Shown here piece after piece: positions 16,010 through 24,307 of a DNA stretch of 36,991 nucleotides (the first letter of the stretch is position 1; each line of letters opens with the position of its first letter). The translations under genes were made by a program, and so were the position numbers. The DNA comes from Chloroflexota bacterium (GTDB lineage: Bacteria > Chloroflexota > UBA6077 > JACCZL01). Where the stretch lies: assembly GCA_020850535.1 (NCBI GenBank), contig JADZEM010000074.1:1-36991 (forward strand). The letters run 5' to 3'. The notes under the pieces were generated by a model that was not told the DNA's origin, did not search any database, and saw only the letters and a program-made list of their open reading frames with translations.

Positions 16010-17152
16010 ATGCCACGGATTCTGATTCTGCACGCGGCCGTCGGCACCGGCCACACCACCGCCGCCAACGCCCTGGCCGAGGCGTTTCGGCGCAAGCAGC
16101 AGGGCGATGTCCGAGTCGAGGATGTGCTCGACTACGGCAGCACGCTCTTTCGGAAGGCCCTGGTTCGCTCCTACCTGGAAGTCAGCGGGCGCGCGCCGCT
16201 GCTCTGGAAGATGCTCTACGAGGCCAGCGACACCGACAGCCCGGCCCGGCTGGCCCGGGGCAGCGCGTTCCGGGAGCGGCTGGAGCGCGGGCCGGTCCAC
16301 AAGCTGGAGCGGTTCGTCACCTCGTATCGGCCAGACGCCATCGTCTGCACCCACATGTTTCCGATGGACGTGCTGCGCCGTCTGAAGCGGCGGGGCGAGC
16401 TGCACGCGCCGCTGTACTCGGTCATCACCGACTACATGGTCCACGCGATGTGGATCAGCGACGGCGTGGACGGCTACTTCCTGGCCAGCGATCTGACCCG
16501 CGAGGCGATGGTGGCGCGCGGCGTCCCTGAGAAGATTCTGCACGTCACCGGCATCCCGGTGAAGCTGGAGATCGCCGAGGCGAAGACCGCCGCCGAGGCC
16601 CGGGCGCGGCGCGGCCTGCCGGCGGACGGTCCCATCGTGTCGCTGTTCGGCGGGGGCATCGAGCCGCAGCGGGCGCGGCAGGTGGTCTCGCGGCTGCTGG
16701 CCTCGCCGACGGCGGGCACGCTGGTGACGGTGTCCGGGCGCAGCGAGGGAGTGATGCAGGCGTTGAGCGACCTGGGCGACGGCCCCAACATCCGGCTGGT
16801 GAAGCTGGGACGCATCGACTACGTGGACGATCTGGTTGCGGCCAGCGACCTCGCCATCACCAAGTCTGGCGGGCTGATCGTCAGCGAGATCCTGGCGCGC
16901 GGCACGCCGATGGTCGTGATCGACCCGATCCCCGGCCAGGAGGAGTGGAACGCGGACTTCGTGGCTGCCAGCGGGGCCGGGGTGCAGCTGCGGCAGGTCG
17001 AGTCCGTGCCACCGGTGGTGCTCTCGCTGCTGGAGCAGCCGGCCCGGCTCACGATGATGCGCGAGCTGGCCCAGAAGGTAGGCCGCCCGCGGGCGGCCCT
17101 GAACATCGCGGAGCAGGTGCTCCAGGAGCAGCGCTCAGGCATCTATCGGTAG
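16010..17152 (+). CDS. MurG/MGDG-synthase-like glycosyltransferase (GT28 type)
   Basis: 380 residues from the ATG at 16010, preceded by GCGAGGTG. The N-terminal MPRILILHAAVGTGHTTAAN is the Gly-rich acceptor-side loop of monogalactosyl/processive diacylglycerol glycosyltransferases. It is followed by SYLEVSGRAPLLWKMLYE, YRPDAIVCTHMFPMDVLRRL and VITDYMVHAMWISDGVDGYF, which match the MGDG-synthase N-domain. The C-terminal sugar-nucleotide domain has VSLFGGGIEP, DLVAASDLAITKSGGLIVSE and IPGQEEWNADFV. It probably glycosylates diacylglycerol or another lipid at the inner membrane face. In the same frame directly after its TAG lies a dipeptidase fragment. Confidence 0.88.
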   Translation: MPRILILHAAVGTGHTTAANALAEAFRRKQQGDVRVEDVLDYGSTLFRKALVRSYLEVSGRAPLLWKMLYEASDTDSPARLARGSAFRERLERGPVHKLERFVTSYRPDAIVCTHMFPMDVLRRLKRRGELHAPLYSVITDYMVHAMWISDGVDGYFLASDLTREAMVARGVPEKILHVTGIPVKLEIAEAKTAAEARARRGLPADGPIVSLFGGGIEPQRARQVVSRLLASPTAGTLVTVSGRSEGVMQALSDLGDGPNIRLVKLGRIDYVDDLVAASDLAITKSGGLIVSEILARGTPMVVIDPIPGQEEWNADFVAASGAGVQLRQVESVPPVVLSLLEQPARLTMMRELAQKVGRPRAALNIAEQVLQEQRSGIYR

Positions 17153-17195
17153 TCCTTCGGCACACTGAAACCGACTGCCTCGCCGTCAGGGGCCG

Positions 17196-17389
17196 ACTAC
17201 GCCGAGGCGGTGACGGGCGACACGCGCTCGCCGCGCCGCGCCCTCCGCGACTTCAACTGCTACCCGTGGGTGCTGGACTTCGCGGATCGGCTGCTGGCGC
17301 GCGGCTCCTCGGATGCGGACGTGCAGGCGATCCTGGGCGGGAACTTCCTGCGCGTCTGCCGAGAAACCTGGAAGTGGGCCGGCGCCCGG
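17196..17389 (+). pseudogene. Membrane dipeptidase (peptidase M19) C-terminal remnant
   Basis: Translation of this stretch gives FNCYPWVLDFADRLLARGSS then DADVQAILGGNFLRVCRETW. ILGGNFLRV after a LLARG-x-S-D helix is the conserved C-terminal end of renal/membrane dipeptidases. About 55 residues remain out of a family length near 320-380; the catalytic part is missing, and no start or ribosome site is seen. It is in frame with the preceding glycosyltransferase, separated by that gene's TAG and 15 unrelated codons. The gap to the diguanylate cyclase gene is otherwise empty. Confidence 0.7.
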
Positions 17390-17413
17390 CCGAACGGGCC
17401 TCGACGCCGGCTG

Positions 17414-18619
17414 CTACTCGGCGGCGGGGGCTGCCGGGGCTGGCTGGCTCCAGGCGCCGTCGCCGGGCCGCGCGAACGCCACCTGATCCCGCCCGGCCTG
17501 CTTCGCCTGGTAGAGCGCCTGGTCCGCCCGCTCGATCCACGATTCGAGCGGCTCGTTCCGCTCCAGCTCGGCCACGCCCAGCGAGGTCGTCAGGTCGATG
17601 CGGCGGCCGTCGTGCTCGGCGGAGGCCGACCGCACCATCTGGCGGAAGCGCTCGGCCAGCCGCAGCGCCGACCGGCCCGGCGTATCCGCCAGCAGCACCG
17701 CGAACTCGTCGCCGCCGTAGCGCCCCACGAAGTCGGAGCGGCGCGGGAAGCCCCGTGCAAGGCAGTCTGCGAAGGCCCGCAGCGCGGCATCCCCGCCACG
17801 ATGCCCGAACGTGTCGTTGATGTGCTTCAGGTGGTCGACGTCCACCAGGATCAGGCACGTCGAGCGCTCGAACGCCGTGCCGACGTGGTGCCAACGGCGG
17901 ATCGCGCCGTCGAACGCCGCGCGGTTCGGGATGCGGGTCAGGCCGTCCAGGCGGCTCTCGACCTTGACCTCCTGCAGCTGCTCGGACAGCTCGTTGACGC
18001 GGGTGCCCAGCTCGTCAAGCTGCACCTTGAGCCGCTGCTCGCGGTCGCGGACCGCCCCTGAGAGCACCCGCGCGACGCTGTTCACCTCCTGCTCGATGGT
18101 CGTCAGCGAGCGGCTCATGATCGCCGCGCGCAGCCGCTCGAGCTGCTCGAGTACCTCGCGGTCGCGGTCGCGGGTGTCCGAGACCGTCTTCGCCATCTGC
18201 GCCGTCAGGTCCCAGATCAGCTCATGGGAGTGGGTGACGGCCCTGGCGACCTGTTCGCACTCGTGCTGGCGATGGGCTTGCACGAAGCGCCGCGCGCCGA
18301 CCCAGTCGCGCTCACGCGGGAGGACCGGGCGCACTTCGGCGTCTGGGTCGTCCGGGAGGTGGTCTGGATGGGGGCCGCCGATGGCGAGGTGGGTGGCCCA
18401 GGCCTCGAAGCGCCGGCGAAGGACGTTGAGATCCTCGTCCCCGACGTCCAGCGAGTAGCGCCCGAAGGTGCGGAACACCGAAACGATGGTGTCGATCGCC
18501 GCATCTTCCTGAGCCGTATCGTAGCGGCGGATGGGCGTCGGCCCGCTCGCGCCGGGGGCACGGCTGGACGTCCCAGTCTCGTCAGGGAGGATGTCCATAC
18601 CGGGCTTCTTCCAGATCAT
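17414..18619 (-). CDS. Diguanylate cyclase (GGDEF domain)
   Basis: 401 residues from the ATG at 18619, which has GAGG eight bases upstream; the open frame continues to 18892 but only through a repeat region. Residues 1-140 are an unrecognised cytoplasmic sensor-like region without membrane helices (FRTFGRYSLDVGDEDLNVLR, VQAHRQHECEQVARAVTHSH). Residues about 150-222 form a heptad-rich coiled coil (VRDREQRLKVQLDELGTRVN). The GGDEF domain spans 222-385: the cyclase signature GGDEF is intact at 302-306, with an RxxD inhibitory site (Arg293-Asp296) exactly five residues upstream. It should make c-di-GMP and be product-inhibited. The short Pro/Ala tail has no EAL domain. Confidence 0.92.
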   Translation of the reverse strand: MIWKKPGMDILPDETGTSSRAPGASGPTPIRRYDTAQEDAAIDTIVSVFRTFGRYSLDVGDEDLNVLRRRFEAWATHLAIGGPHPDHLPDDPDAEVRPVLPRERDWVGARRFVQAHRQHECEQVARAVTHSHELIWDLTAQMAKTVSDTRDRDREVLEQLERLRAAIMSRSLTTIEQEVNSVARVLSGAVRDREQRLKVQLDELGTRVNELSEQLQEVKVESRLDGLTRIPNRAAFDGAIRRWHHVGTAFERSTCLILVDVDHLKHINDTFGHRGGDAALRAFADCLARGFPRRSDFVGRYGGDEFAVLLADTPGRSALRLAERFRQMVRSASAEHDGRRIDLTTSLGVAELERNEPLESWIERADQALYQAKQAGRDQVAFARPGDGAWSQPAPAAPAAE

Positions 18620-18687
18620 ACGCACAGCCTCATGGTTGCTATCTCGACCGGGGGGCAGCCGTTGTGGCCGGGGCTGCCTGCGCCTCG

Positions 18688-18710
18688 CTCGTCGCGGCCT
18701 CCGCGACGAT
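18688..18710. repeat. Inverted repeat upstream of the cyclase gene
   Basis: Perfect 9-bp arms TCGTCGCGG / CCGCGACGA with a 3-base loop, preceded by a second imperfect inverted pair GGCAGCC / GGCTGCC (about 18648-18672). It lies in the long 18620-19246 gap, which otherwise contains the MITE-like element at 18879-19096 and no gene. Confidence 0.5.
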
Positions 18711-18878
18711 GCTCGCGTGACGATGGCAGCCCATCCCACTTTTGGAACGGGATTTCGTGCGCCGCCGTGCCCATTTCCAGCCACGGATTTGGCGCAGGCC
18801 GCGGTTGCAAAACGTGGAGAGCCCGCCGCCGGGCGGCCGTCAACCGTTTGCGTGTGCGTGCAGGACACCGTCTGCCGC

Positions 18879-19096
18879 CAGGGCGGTTGCATGTTCGTTG
18901 GTGTCCCCGAAGCATCATGGAACGGGCGGTCGGGGGTTGAAACCCCCGCCTACAGTCACGCCGTCGCTGCGCGACGGACACCGGCCACGGACAGGGACTG
19001 GTGCGACTGGCGCGTCGCGCAGCGACTGCAGGATGGTAGGCGGGGCTTTCAAGCCCCGACGCCGCCGCACGACGACATCGACATGCAATCGCCCTG
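18879..19096. repeat. MITE-like palindromic element, complete copy (218 bp)
   Basis: Terminal inverted repeats CAGGGCGGTTGCATGT (18879-18894) and ACATGCAATCGCCCTG (19081-19096). Inside these are two end palindromes (GTCGGGGGTTGAAACCCCCG left, GGGGCTTTCAAGCCCC right) and an inner inverted pair GTCGCTGCGCGAC / GTCGCGCAGCGAC. The whole element can fold into one long hairpin. It has no coding potential. It defines the family to which 1-172 and 12608-12715 belong. Confidence 0.82.
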
Positions 19097-19246
19097 GGTG
19101 AGTGAGGGGTTTGTGGCGGCTCTCCAGCCCTCAACGGGTACACTACGATCCGTCCTCGCACTGCTTCGGGCAGCCCGAGACGCGTCACGCTTGACGGATG
19201 GGAGGCTCGTCTGAACGCACTTCCGCTCCGTGACAACGGCCTCACA

Positions 19247-20674
19247 TTGCCACGGCCTCTCCGTTCATTCGACTGGAACGTCTGGTCTCGCCGCCTCGAA
19301 TGGCTGCTGGCAGGCGTCGCTGCACTGACGATGCTCGCCGCTGCGCTGACTGGCCACGCCGCAGTAACCATCCCTGCCAGTGTTGGGCTGATGCTTGCCT
19401 GGGTCGTGATCCGGTACTGTTTCTCCGGTGTCGAGCGGCAGGCCATGTCGATGCTGCTGCTGGCCGGTTTTGCGATTCGTGCCGCAGCGGCGCTCGCCCT
19501 CCACCCGTTTCTCATCACCAATCAGCGACGCGGAGATGGCCGCATCGATGTCTATCGGGGGTTCCTCTTCGAGGATGACCGAGCGTTTGATGTCGTCTCC
19601 TGGGCGCTGGCCCGCCTCTGGTCCGGCGAGCTGGCGAACACCGCGAAGTCGCAGGACTACCTGATCAACAACTACACCGTGATGATGGGCTGGGTCTACT
19701 ACCTGTTCGATCACGACGTGGTTGGGCCGAAGCTCCTGAACTGCTTGTTCGGCGCGCTCACGGTCGTGGTCGCCTACGCACTGGCGAAGGAACTGAGCGG
19801 CCCACGGGCCGGCTACTTCGCCGCGGCCCTGGCGCTGGTCTTCCCGTCCACCCTGCTGTGGTCGATCCTGAACCTCAAAGACACGCTCGTGGTTCTTCTG
19901 ATTGGCCTGACGATGCTCGGCGGCCTGAAGTTCTCACGGCGACCGTCAATCATCTGGGCCGTCGTGACCGTCGCGTCATTTGCAGCGCTTGAGAATCTCC
20001 GCCTCTACGTCTTCTTTGCGCTGGGCTGGCTTCTCTGGATCGCATTCTTCGTGATCAACCGGAAGCCCTGGCGCGAGCGCCTCAAGTACGGTGTGCCGTT
20101 CGCGCTGGCGCTGCTGTCGGTGGTGTACATCACCAACGAGACTCAGTCGCTCGGCCTGCGATACCTGAGTGCGAAGCGGCTTGAAGCTCTGGCGAGTAGT
20201 CGCGAGTTCGGCGCCAAGAATGCCGAGACCGGGATTGTTGAGGTCGACGATCTTCCGCGCTCGGCAGCGGACGGCTACACAATCCAGTTGAGGACCGCGC
20301 CGAAGGTGCTGCCGTACGTCCTGTGGGGACCATTCCCCTGGATGGCCCGCTCCGCGCGCGAATTTGCTGTGATCCCCGAGACACTGGTCTGGTACGGGAT
20401 GCAAATTCTGATCGTCGCAGGGCTGATCGGTCGGCGGCGTGACCGCTGGCGAGAGCTGTTCTTGCCACTCGCGTTTTGCGCCGGCTTATCCTGTATCTTC
20501 AGCCTGATTGAAGGGAACGTCGGCACCATCTATCGGCACCGGGCGATGCTGCTGCTGCCGGCTTTTGCGATGGCTGGCCTTGGATTTGACTGGCTGCTCA
20601 CACGGCAATTCCGGCGGGTCGACCGGCAGGTGACGGCGTCCGTCAGTCCAATGCCGGGTGCCAGGGCGGTTTGA
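19247..20674 (+). CDS. Polytopic membrane glycosyltransferase, GT39/ArnT-like
   Basis: 475 residues from a TTG at 19247; an in-frame CTG at 19211, five bases after GGGAGG, would add 12 residues and has the better ribosome site. About 11-12 hydrophobic helices are visible, for example LEWLLAGVAALTMLAAALTG, VVGPKLLNCLFGALTVVVAY and YFAAALALVFPSTLLWSILN. The first large loop includes FLFEDDRAFD with acidic residues, as in lipid-linked-sugar transferases that use an Asp/Glu there, and the KDTLVVLLIGL after the LN turn is typical of GT39-like proteins. It likely moves sugars from a polyprenyl-phosphate donor on the outer membrane face during glycan assembly. It is coupled to the epimerase gene, with one base between them. 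Confidence 0.8.
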   Translation: MPRPLRSFDWNVWSRRLEWLLAGVAALTMLAAALTGHAAVTIPASVGLMLAWVVIRYCFSGVERQAMSMLLLAGFAIRAAAALALHPFLITNQRRGDGRIDVYRGFLFEDDRAFDVVSWALARLWSGELANTAKSQDYLINNYTVMMGWVYYLFDHDVVGPKLLNCLFGALTVVVAYALAKELSGPRAGYFAAALALVFPSTLLWSILNLKDTLVVLLIGLTMLGGLKFSRRPSIIWAVVTVASFAALENLRLYVFFALGWLLWIAFFVINRKPWRERLKYGVPFALALLSVVYITNETQSLGLRYLSAKRLEALASSREFGAKNAETGIVEVDDLPRSAADGYTIQLRTAPKVLPYVLWGPFPWMARSAREFAVIPETLVWYGMQILIVAGLIGRRRDRWRELFLPLAFCAGLSCIFSLIEGNVGTIYRHRAMLLLPAFAMAGLGFDWLLTRQFRRVDRQVTASVSPMPGARAV

Positions 20675-20675
20675 C

Positions 20676-21611
20676 ATGACACGCTTTCTGATCACTGGCG
20701 GGGCCGGCTTCATCGGATCGAGCTTGACGCGCGCCGTCGTCGAGGGTGGCGACGAGGTCCGGGTGCTCGACACGTTCCTGACGGGTCGCGAGGACAACCT
20801 CGCCGACGTGCCCGACGTCGAGATCGTGCGCGGGGACATCCGCGACCTCGACACGCTGCGGGGCGCGATGAAGGGCGTCGAGCGGGTGCTCCACCAGGCT
20901 GCCGTGCCGTCAGTGGCGCGCTCGCTGAAAGACCCGCTCCTGAGCAACGAGGCCAACATCACCGGCACCCTCAACGTGTTGCTCGCGGCCCGCGACGCCG
21001 GTGTGCCACGCGTCGTCTTCGCGTCGTCCTCGTCGGTCTACGGCGACACCCCGACCTTGCCGAAGGTCGAGACGATGACCCCCAGCCCGCTCTCGCCGTA
21101 TGCCGTCACCAAGCTGACCGGCGAGCACTACCTGAAGGTCTTCCATCGGCTGTACGGTCTGGAGACGGTCGCGCTGCGCTACTTCAACGTCTTCGGGCCG
21201 CGCCAGGATCCAACCTCCGACTACGCGGCGGTGATCCCGCTGTTCATCAACAAGATGGCGCGCGGCGAGGTACCGCGCATCCACGGCGATGGCACCCAGT
21301 CGCGTGACTTCACCTACATCGACAACGTCGTGCAGGCGAACCTGCGCGCCGCCGAAGCTCCTGGCGTCGGCGGCGAGGTTTTCAACGTGGCGTGCGGCCA
21401 GCGCTATACGCTCCTCGACCTCGTAGAATCGCTGAACAGGATTCTCGGCACGAACATCACGCCGACGTTCGGCCCGGACCGCCCTGGCGACGTGAAGCAC
21501 TCGCTGGCCGACATCAGCAAGGCGCGCGAGCTGCTCGGCTACGAGCCGGTCCGCACGTTCGAAGAGGGGCTGGAGCGAACGGTCGTCTGGGGTCGCGCCC
21601 AGCTCGCCTGA
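20676..21611 (+). CDS. NAD-dependent sugar epimerase/dehydratase (UDP-glucose 4-epimerase-like SDR)
   Basis: 311 residues from the ATG at 20676, one base after the previous stop. The Rossmann dinucleotide site is GGAGFIG (8-14), with Asp32 positioned to bind the adenosine ribose. The extended-SDR catalytic residues are Ser in FASSSSVYGD (near 118) and Tyr142-x3-Lys146 (SPYAVTKL). The substrate half has LRYFNVFGPRQDP and RDFTYIDNVVQANLRA, as in UDP-Glc/GlcNAc 4-epimerases. It supplies an activated sugar for the surrounding glycosyltransferases. The exact sugar cannot be told. Confidence 0.9.
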   Translation: MTRFLITGGAGFIGSSLTRAVVEGGDEVRVLDTFLTGREDNLADVPDVEIVRGDIRDLDTLRGAMKGVERVLHQAAVPSVARSLKDPLLSNEANITGTLNVLLAARDAGVPRVVFASSSSVYGDTPTLPKVETMTPSPLSPYAVTKLTGEHYLKVFHRLYGLETVALRYFNVFGPRQDPTSDYAAVIPLFINKMARGEVPRIHGDGTQSRDFTYIDNVVQANLRAAEAPGVGGEVFNVACGQRYTLLDLVESLNRILGTNITPTFGPDRPGDVKHSLADISKARELLGYEPVRTFEEGLERTVVWGRAQLA

Positions 21612-21670
21612 TGGCCGAACGTCTTGTCTGAAATGCTGACGCTCACCCATTTGCTCGACAGGAACTGCCC

Positions 21671-22822
21671 GTGAAAGCGCTCTTCATCGTTCCGTATCCG
21701 ACCGAGGCCCCCTCGAACCGTCTGCGAGTCGAGCAGTACTTCCCGTACCTCGACAATCACGGCGTCGAGATCATCCTGCGGCCGTTCATGTCGAGCGACC
21801 TCTACAACATCCGCCACGCGCCGGGCAGCATGATCCGCAAGGTGGCGTCGCTCGGGTTCAGCACCCTGAGCCGCTTCATGGACATCCGCCGGGCCGAGGG
21901 CGCGGACGTGGTGTTCGTGCACCGAGAGTCGTTCCCGGTCGGCGGGCCGTTCATCGAGGAGAAGCTGGCGGCGGCCGGTCCGCCGATGGTCTTCGACTTC
22001 GACGACGCCATCTATCTGCTCAACACCGGGCTGACCAGCCGGACCGTCGGGCTGCTCAAGCGGCCGAGCAAGACGGCGCGGATCATCAACCTCTCGACCA
22101 CCGTGATCGCCGGCAACGAGAATCTGAAGGCGTACGCTTCGGACTACAACCGCAACATCGTGGTGATCCCGACGCCGGTCGATACCGACAGCTTCGTGCC
22201 GCGCAACGGCCCGCGCCCCGGCAGTGACAGGAAGGTGGTCATCGGCTGGCAGGGCAGCAACACGACGGCCCCCTACCTGCGCATGGTGGCCGACGCCCTC
22301 GCCGAGGTCACGCGGCGCTACCCACAGGTCGAGATCCAGGCGATTGGCGGCAGCTACGTGCCGCCGGTCTCGCCGTCGCTGACGGTGCGCCGCTGGAGCC
22401 TGGACCGCGAGCTTGAAGACCTCCACGGCTTCGACATCGGCATCATGCCGATGCCCGACACCGAGTGGACGCGCGGCAAGTGCGGCTTTAAGGCGCTGCT
22501 CTACATGGCCTGCGGGGTGCCGCCCGTCTGCTCGCCAGTCGGCATGACGACCGACATCGTGCAGGACGGTCAGAACGGCCTGCTGGCGTCTACCACTGAG
22601 GAGTGGATCGAGAAGCTCTCGCTGCTGGTGGAGAACCCGACGCTCCGTCGCCAGATGGGCGAGGCCGGCCGCCAGACCGTTGAGGATCGCTACTCGCTGA
22701 CGACGCACGCGCCGCGCTTCCTGGAGACGCTCCAGAAGACGGCCGAGCTTGGGCGCTGGCGGCGGCGCAGCCGGCGGGCCGTGCCGTACGCCGGCTGGAT
22801 CACCGAACCGACGTTTCGGTAA
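21671..22822 (+). CDS. GT4-family glycosyltransferase
   Basis: 383 residues, GTG start preceded by CAGGAA. GT-B fold with the N-domain opening MKALFIVPYPTEAPSNRLRV and VFVHRESFPVGGPFIEEKLA. The FDFDDAIYLLNTGLTSR stretch is typical of a GT4 subgroup that acts on surface polysaccharides. The C-domain has VVIGWQGSNTTAPYL, FDIGIMPMPDTEWTRGKCGF and KALLYMACGVPPVCSPVGMT; the usual E-x7-E is altered, with Lys in the first position (KCGFKALLYMA). It ends the plus-strand part of the glycan locus. Confidence 0.87.
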   Translation: MKALFIVPYPTEAPSNRLRVEQYFPYLDNHGVEIILRPFMSSDLYNIRHAPGSMIRKVASLGFSTLSRFMDIRRAEGADVVFVHRESFPVGGPFIEEKLAAAGPPMVFDFDDAIYLLNTGLTSRTVGLLKRPSKTARIINLSTTVIAGNENLKAYASDYNRNIVVIPTPVDTDSFVPRNGPRPGSDRKVVIGWQGSNTTAPYLRMVADALAEVTRRYPQVEIQAIGGSYVPPVSPSLTVRRWSLDRELEDLHGFDIGIMPMPDTEWTRGKCGFKALLYMACGVPPVCSPVGMTTDIVQDGQNGLLASTTEEWIEKLSLLVENPTLRRQMGEAGRQTVEDRYSLTTHAPRFLETLQKTAELGRWRRRSRRAVPYAGWITEPTFR

Positions 22823-22914
22823 CGTCCGAGTTCCTCACTCTTCGCGGACGGTGAGGGCGACAGCTTCTCAGAAGCGACCGCCCGTCACCACGTGCAAAGC
22901 ATGCAACTTCCCAT

Positions 22915-23077
22915 GTCATCCTGAGCGCAGCGAAGGACCTCACCCGCTGACGCGACCGTTGACGGTCAGCGGGTGGTGCGAATATTGACGGTGTGGGAGG
23001 GGCGCACGATGACGGTCATCCGCTGACGCGAGCGTTGACGGTCAGCGGGTGAGGTCCTTCGCTGCGCTCAGGATGAC
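22915..23077. terminator. Large inverted repeat between convergent glycosyltransferase genes
   Basis: Perfect 37-bp arms at 22915-22951 and 23041-23077, beginning GTCATCCTGAGCGCAGCGAA and ending CTTCGCTGCGCTCAGGATGA plus C. Inside are further copies of GCTGACGCGA-CGTTGACGGTCAGCGG. It occupies the 307-base gap between two convergent genes (ends at 22822 and 23130), so it could stop transcription from both sides. Nothing else is present in the gap. Confidence 0.75.
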
Positions 23078-23129
23078 AGCAGAAGTCGTACGCATTCCTG
23101 CGAATCTGCCATCGGCCACGCCAGTTCTT

Positions 23130-24230
23130 CTACCGCCGGGACAAACGCTCCAGGTAGCGGCAGAAGCGCTCCAGGACGGCGTCCTGTGCGTACCCGGCGG
23201 CGGTCGTCATACCGGCCTGGCGGAGGGCGGCCCGCCGCTCGGGATCGCGGACGAGGGCCAGGATCGCCCGTGCCAGGGCGGCTGGGTCGGCTGGCGGCGT
23301 CATCAGGCAGTTCTCGTCGGGCGCGGCGAACTGGCGCACGCCGCCCGAGTCGGTCGTGATGACCGGGCAGCCGACGGCCATCGCCTCCAGGGCCGGCAGC
23401 CCGAAGCCCTCGCCGCGCGACGAGAAGACGAAGATGTCGCAGGCGGCGTAGAACTCCGACATTTCGCGCTCAGGCTTCGGGTGTGCAACGCTCGACGGAA
23501 AGCGTGTCGGCAGCTCGACCTCGTCTGGCGCGGCGATGCTGAACCGGATCGGGAGGTCGGTCGGCAACTGCTCGACGGCGCGCAGGAAGTCGGGGTAGCC
23601 CTTCGCCTCGCCCAGCCGCCCGATGGTGCCGACCGTCACCGTCTCGCCCGGCTCGCGGGCCGGCCCTGGTTTGAACACGTTCAGGTCGATCCCGTGCCCC
23701 ACGACATATGCTGAGCGGTCACCGGTCTGTTGCCTGAGCCACTCGGTGGTGCAGATCTGCTGCAAGGGCAGTCGGTAGCTGATCCAGGCCAGCAGGGCGC
23801 GCACCAGCCGGCTCGGCAGCGAGGCGTCGGCGTTCAGGCCGTGGCTCAATGGCTCGTAGCCGCGCACGTTGTACGCCAGGATCGTGTGGTCGCCGTGCAG
23901 CCACTTCGAGGTGACGGCTATGTACGCTGTCGTCCAGTAGTTCGCGAGGCAGACGTCGGCGCCAGCCGTCGCATTGAGCGCAAGGCGCGCGAGATGGATC
24001 AGCTTGCGGGCGGGTGCAGGCAGCCTGCGTGGGCCGGCCGTCAGCACTGTGAGCCGCACGCCTGATGCGAGAGGCGCGGGCGGCGTCGCGGCGTAGTCGG
24101 GCGCCAGGATGCGGACGGCGTGGCCGCGCGCGGCCAGGGCATTCGCCACCGCCACCAGCGACTTCACCCCGCCGGAGAGGTTGAACCCGGCCAGCGGGAT
24201 CGAGACGCGGATGCGGCGCGCACCTCCCAC
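23130..24230 (-). CDS. GT4-family glycosyltransferase
   Basis: 366 residues if started at GTG 24230, which follows GGGGGAGGGGG. The alternative GTG 24311 gives 393 residues and a 4-base GTGA overlap with the upstream gene, but the extra N-terminus (LTPQPGQATGPVRGSGGGGQ) is a translated intergenic repeat and unlike any GT. N-domain: VSIPLAGFNLSGGVKSLVAV. C-domain: VGTIGRLGEAKGYPDFLRAV and SSRGEGFGLPALEAMAVGCP, where Glu-x7-Glu (EGFGLPALE) is the sugar-nucleotide-binding motif. Last gene of the minus-strand glycan train. Confidence 0.87.
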   Translation of the reverse strand: MGGARRIRVSIPLAGFNLSGGVKSLVAVANALAARGHAVRILAPDYAATPPAPLASGVRLTVLTAGPRRLPAPARKLIHLARLALNATAGADVCLANYWTTAYIAVTSKWLHGDHTILAYNVRGYEPLSHGLNADASLPSRLVRALLAWISYRLPLQQICTTEWLRQQTGDRSAYVVGHGIDLNVFKPGPAREPGETVTVGTIGRLGEAKGYPDFLRAVEQLPTDLPIRFSIAAPDEVELPTRFPSSVAHPKPEREMSEFYAACDIFVFSSRGEGFGLPALEAMAVGCPVITTDSGGVRQFAAPDENCLMTPPADPAALARAILALVRDPERRAALRQAGMTTAAGYAQDAVLERFCRYLERLSRR

Positions 24231-24305
24231 CCCCTGACCCCCTCCCCCGCTCCCGCGCACAGGCCCGGTGGCCTGACCGGGTTGGGGGGTGAGGGCCTCT
24301 TCCCG
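24231..24305. repeat. C/G-rich intergenic repeat, degenerate copy
   Basis: Reads on the minus strand CCCTCACCCCCCAACCCGGT then GCCTGTGCGCGGGAGCGGGG, sharing its two ends with the repeats at 2166-2246 and 7115-7196 but with a different middle. It sits in the gap (or overlapping N-terminus) between two glycosyltransferase genes. Confidence 0.5.
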
Positions 24306-24307
24306 AC

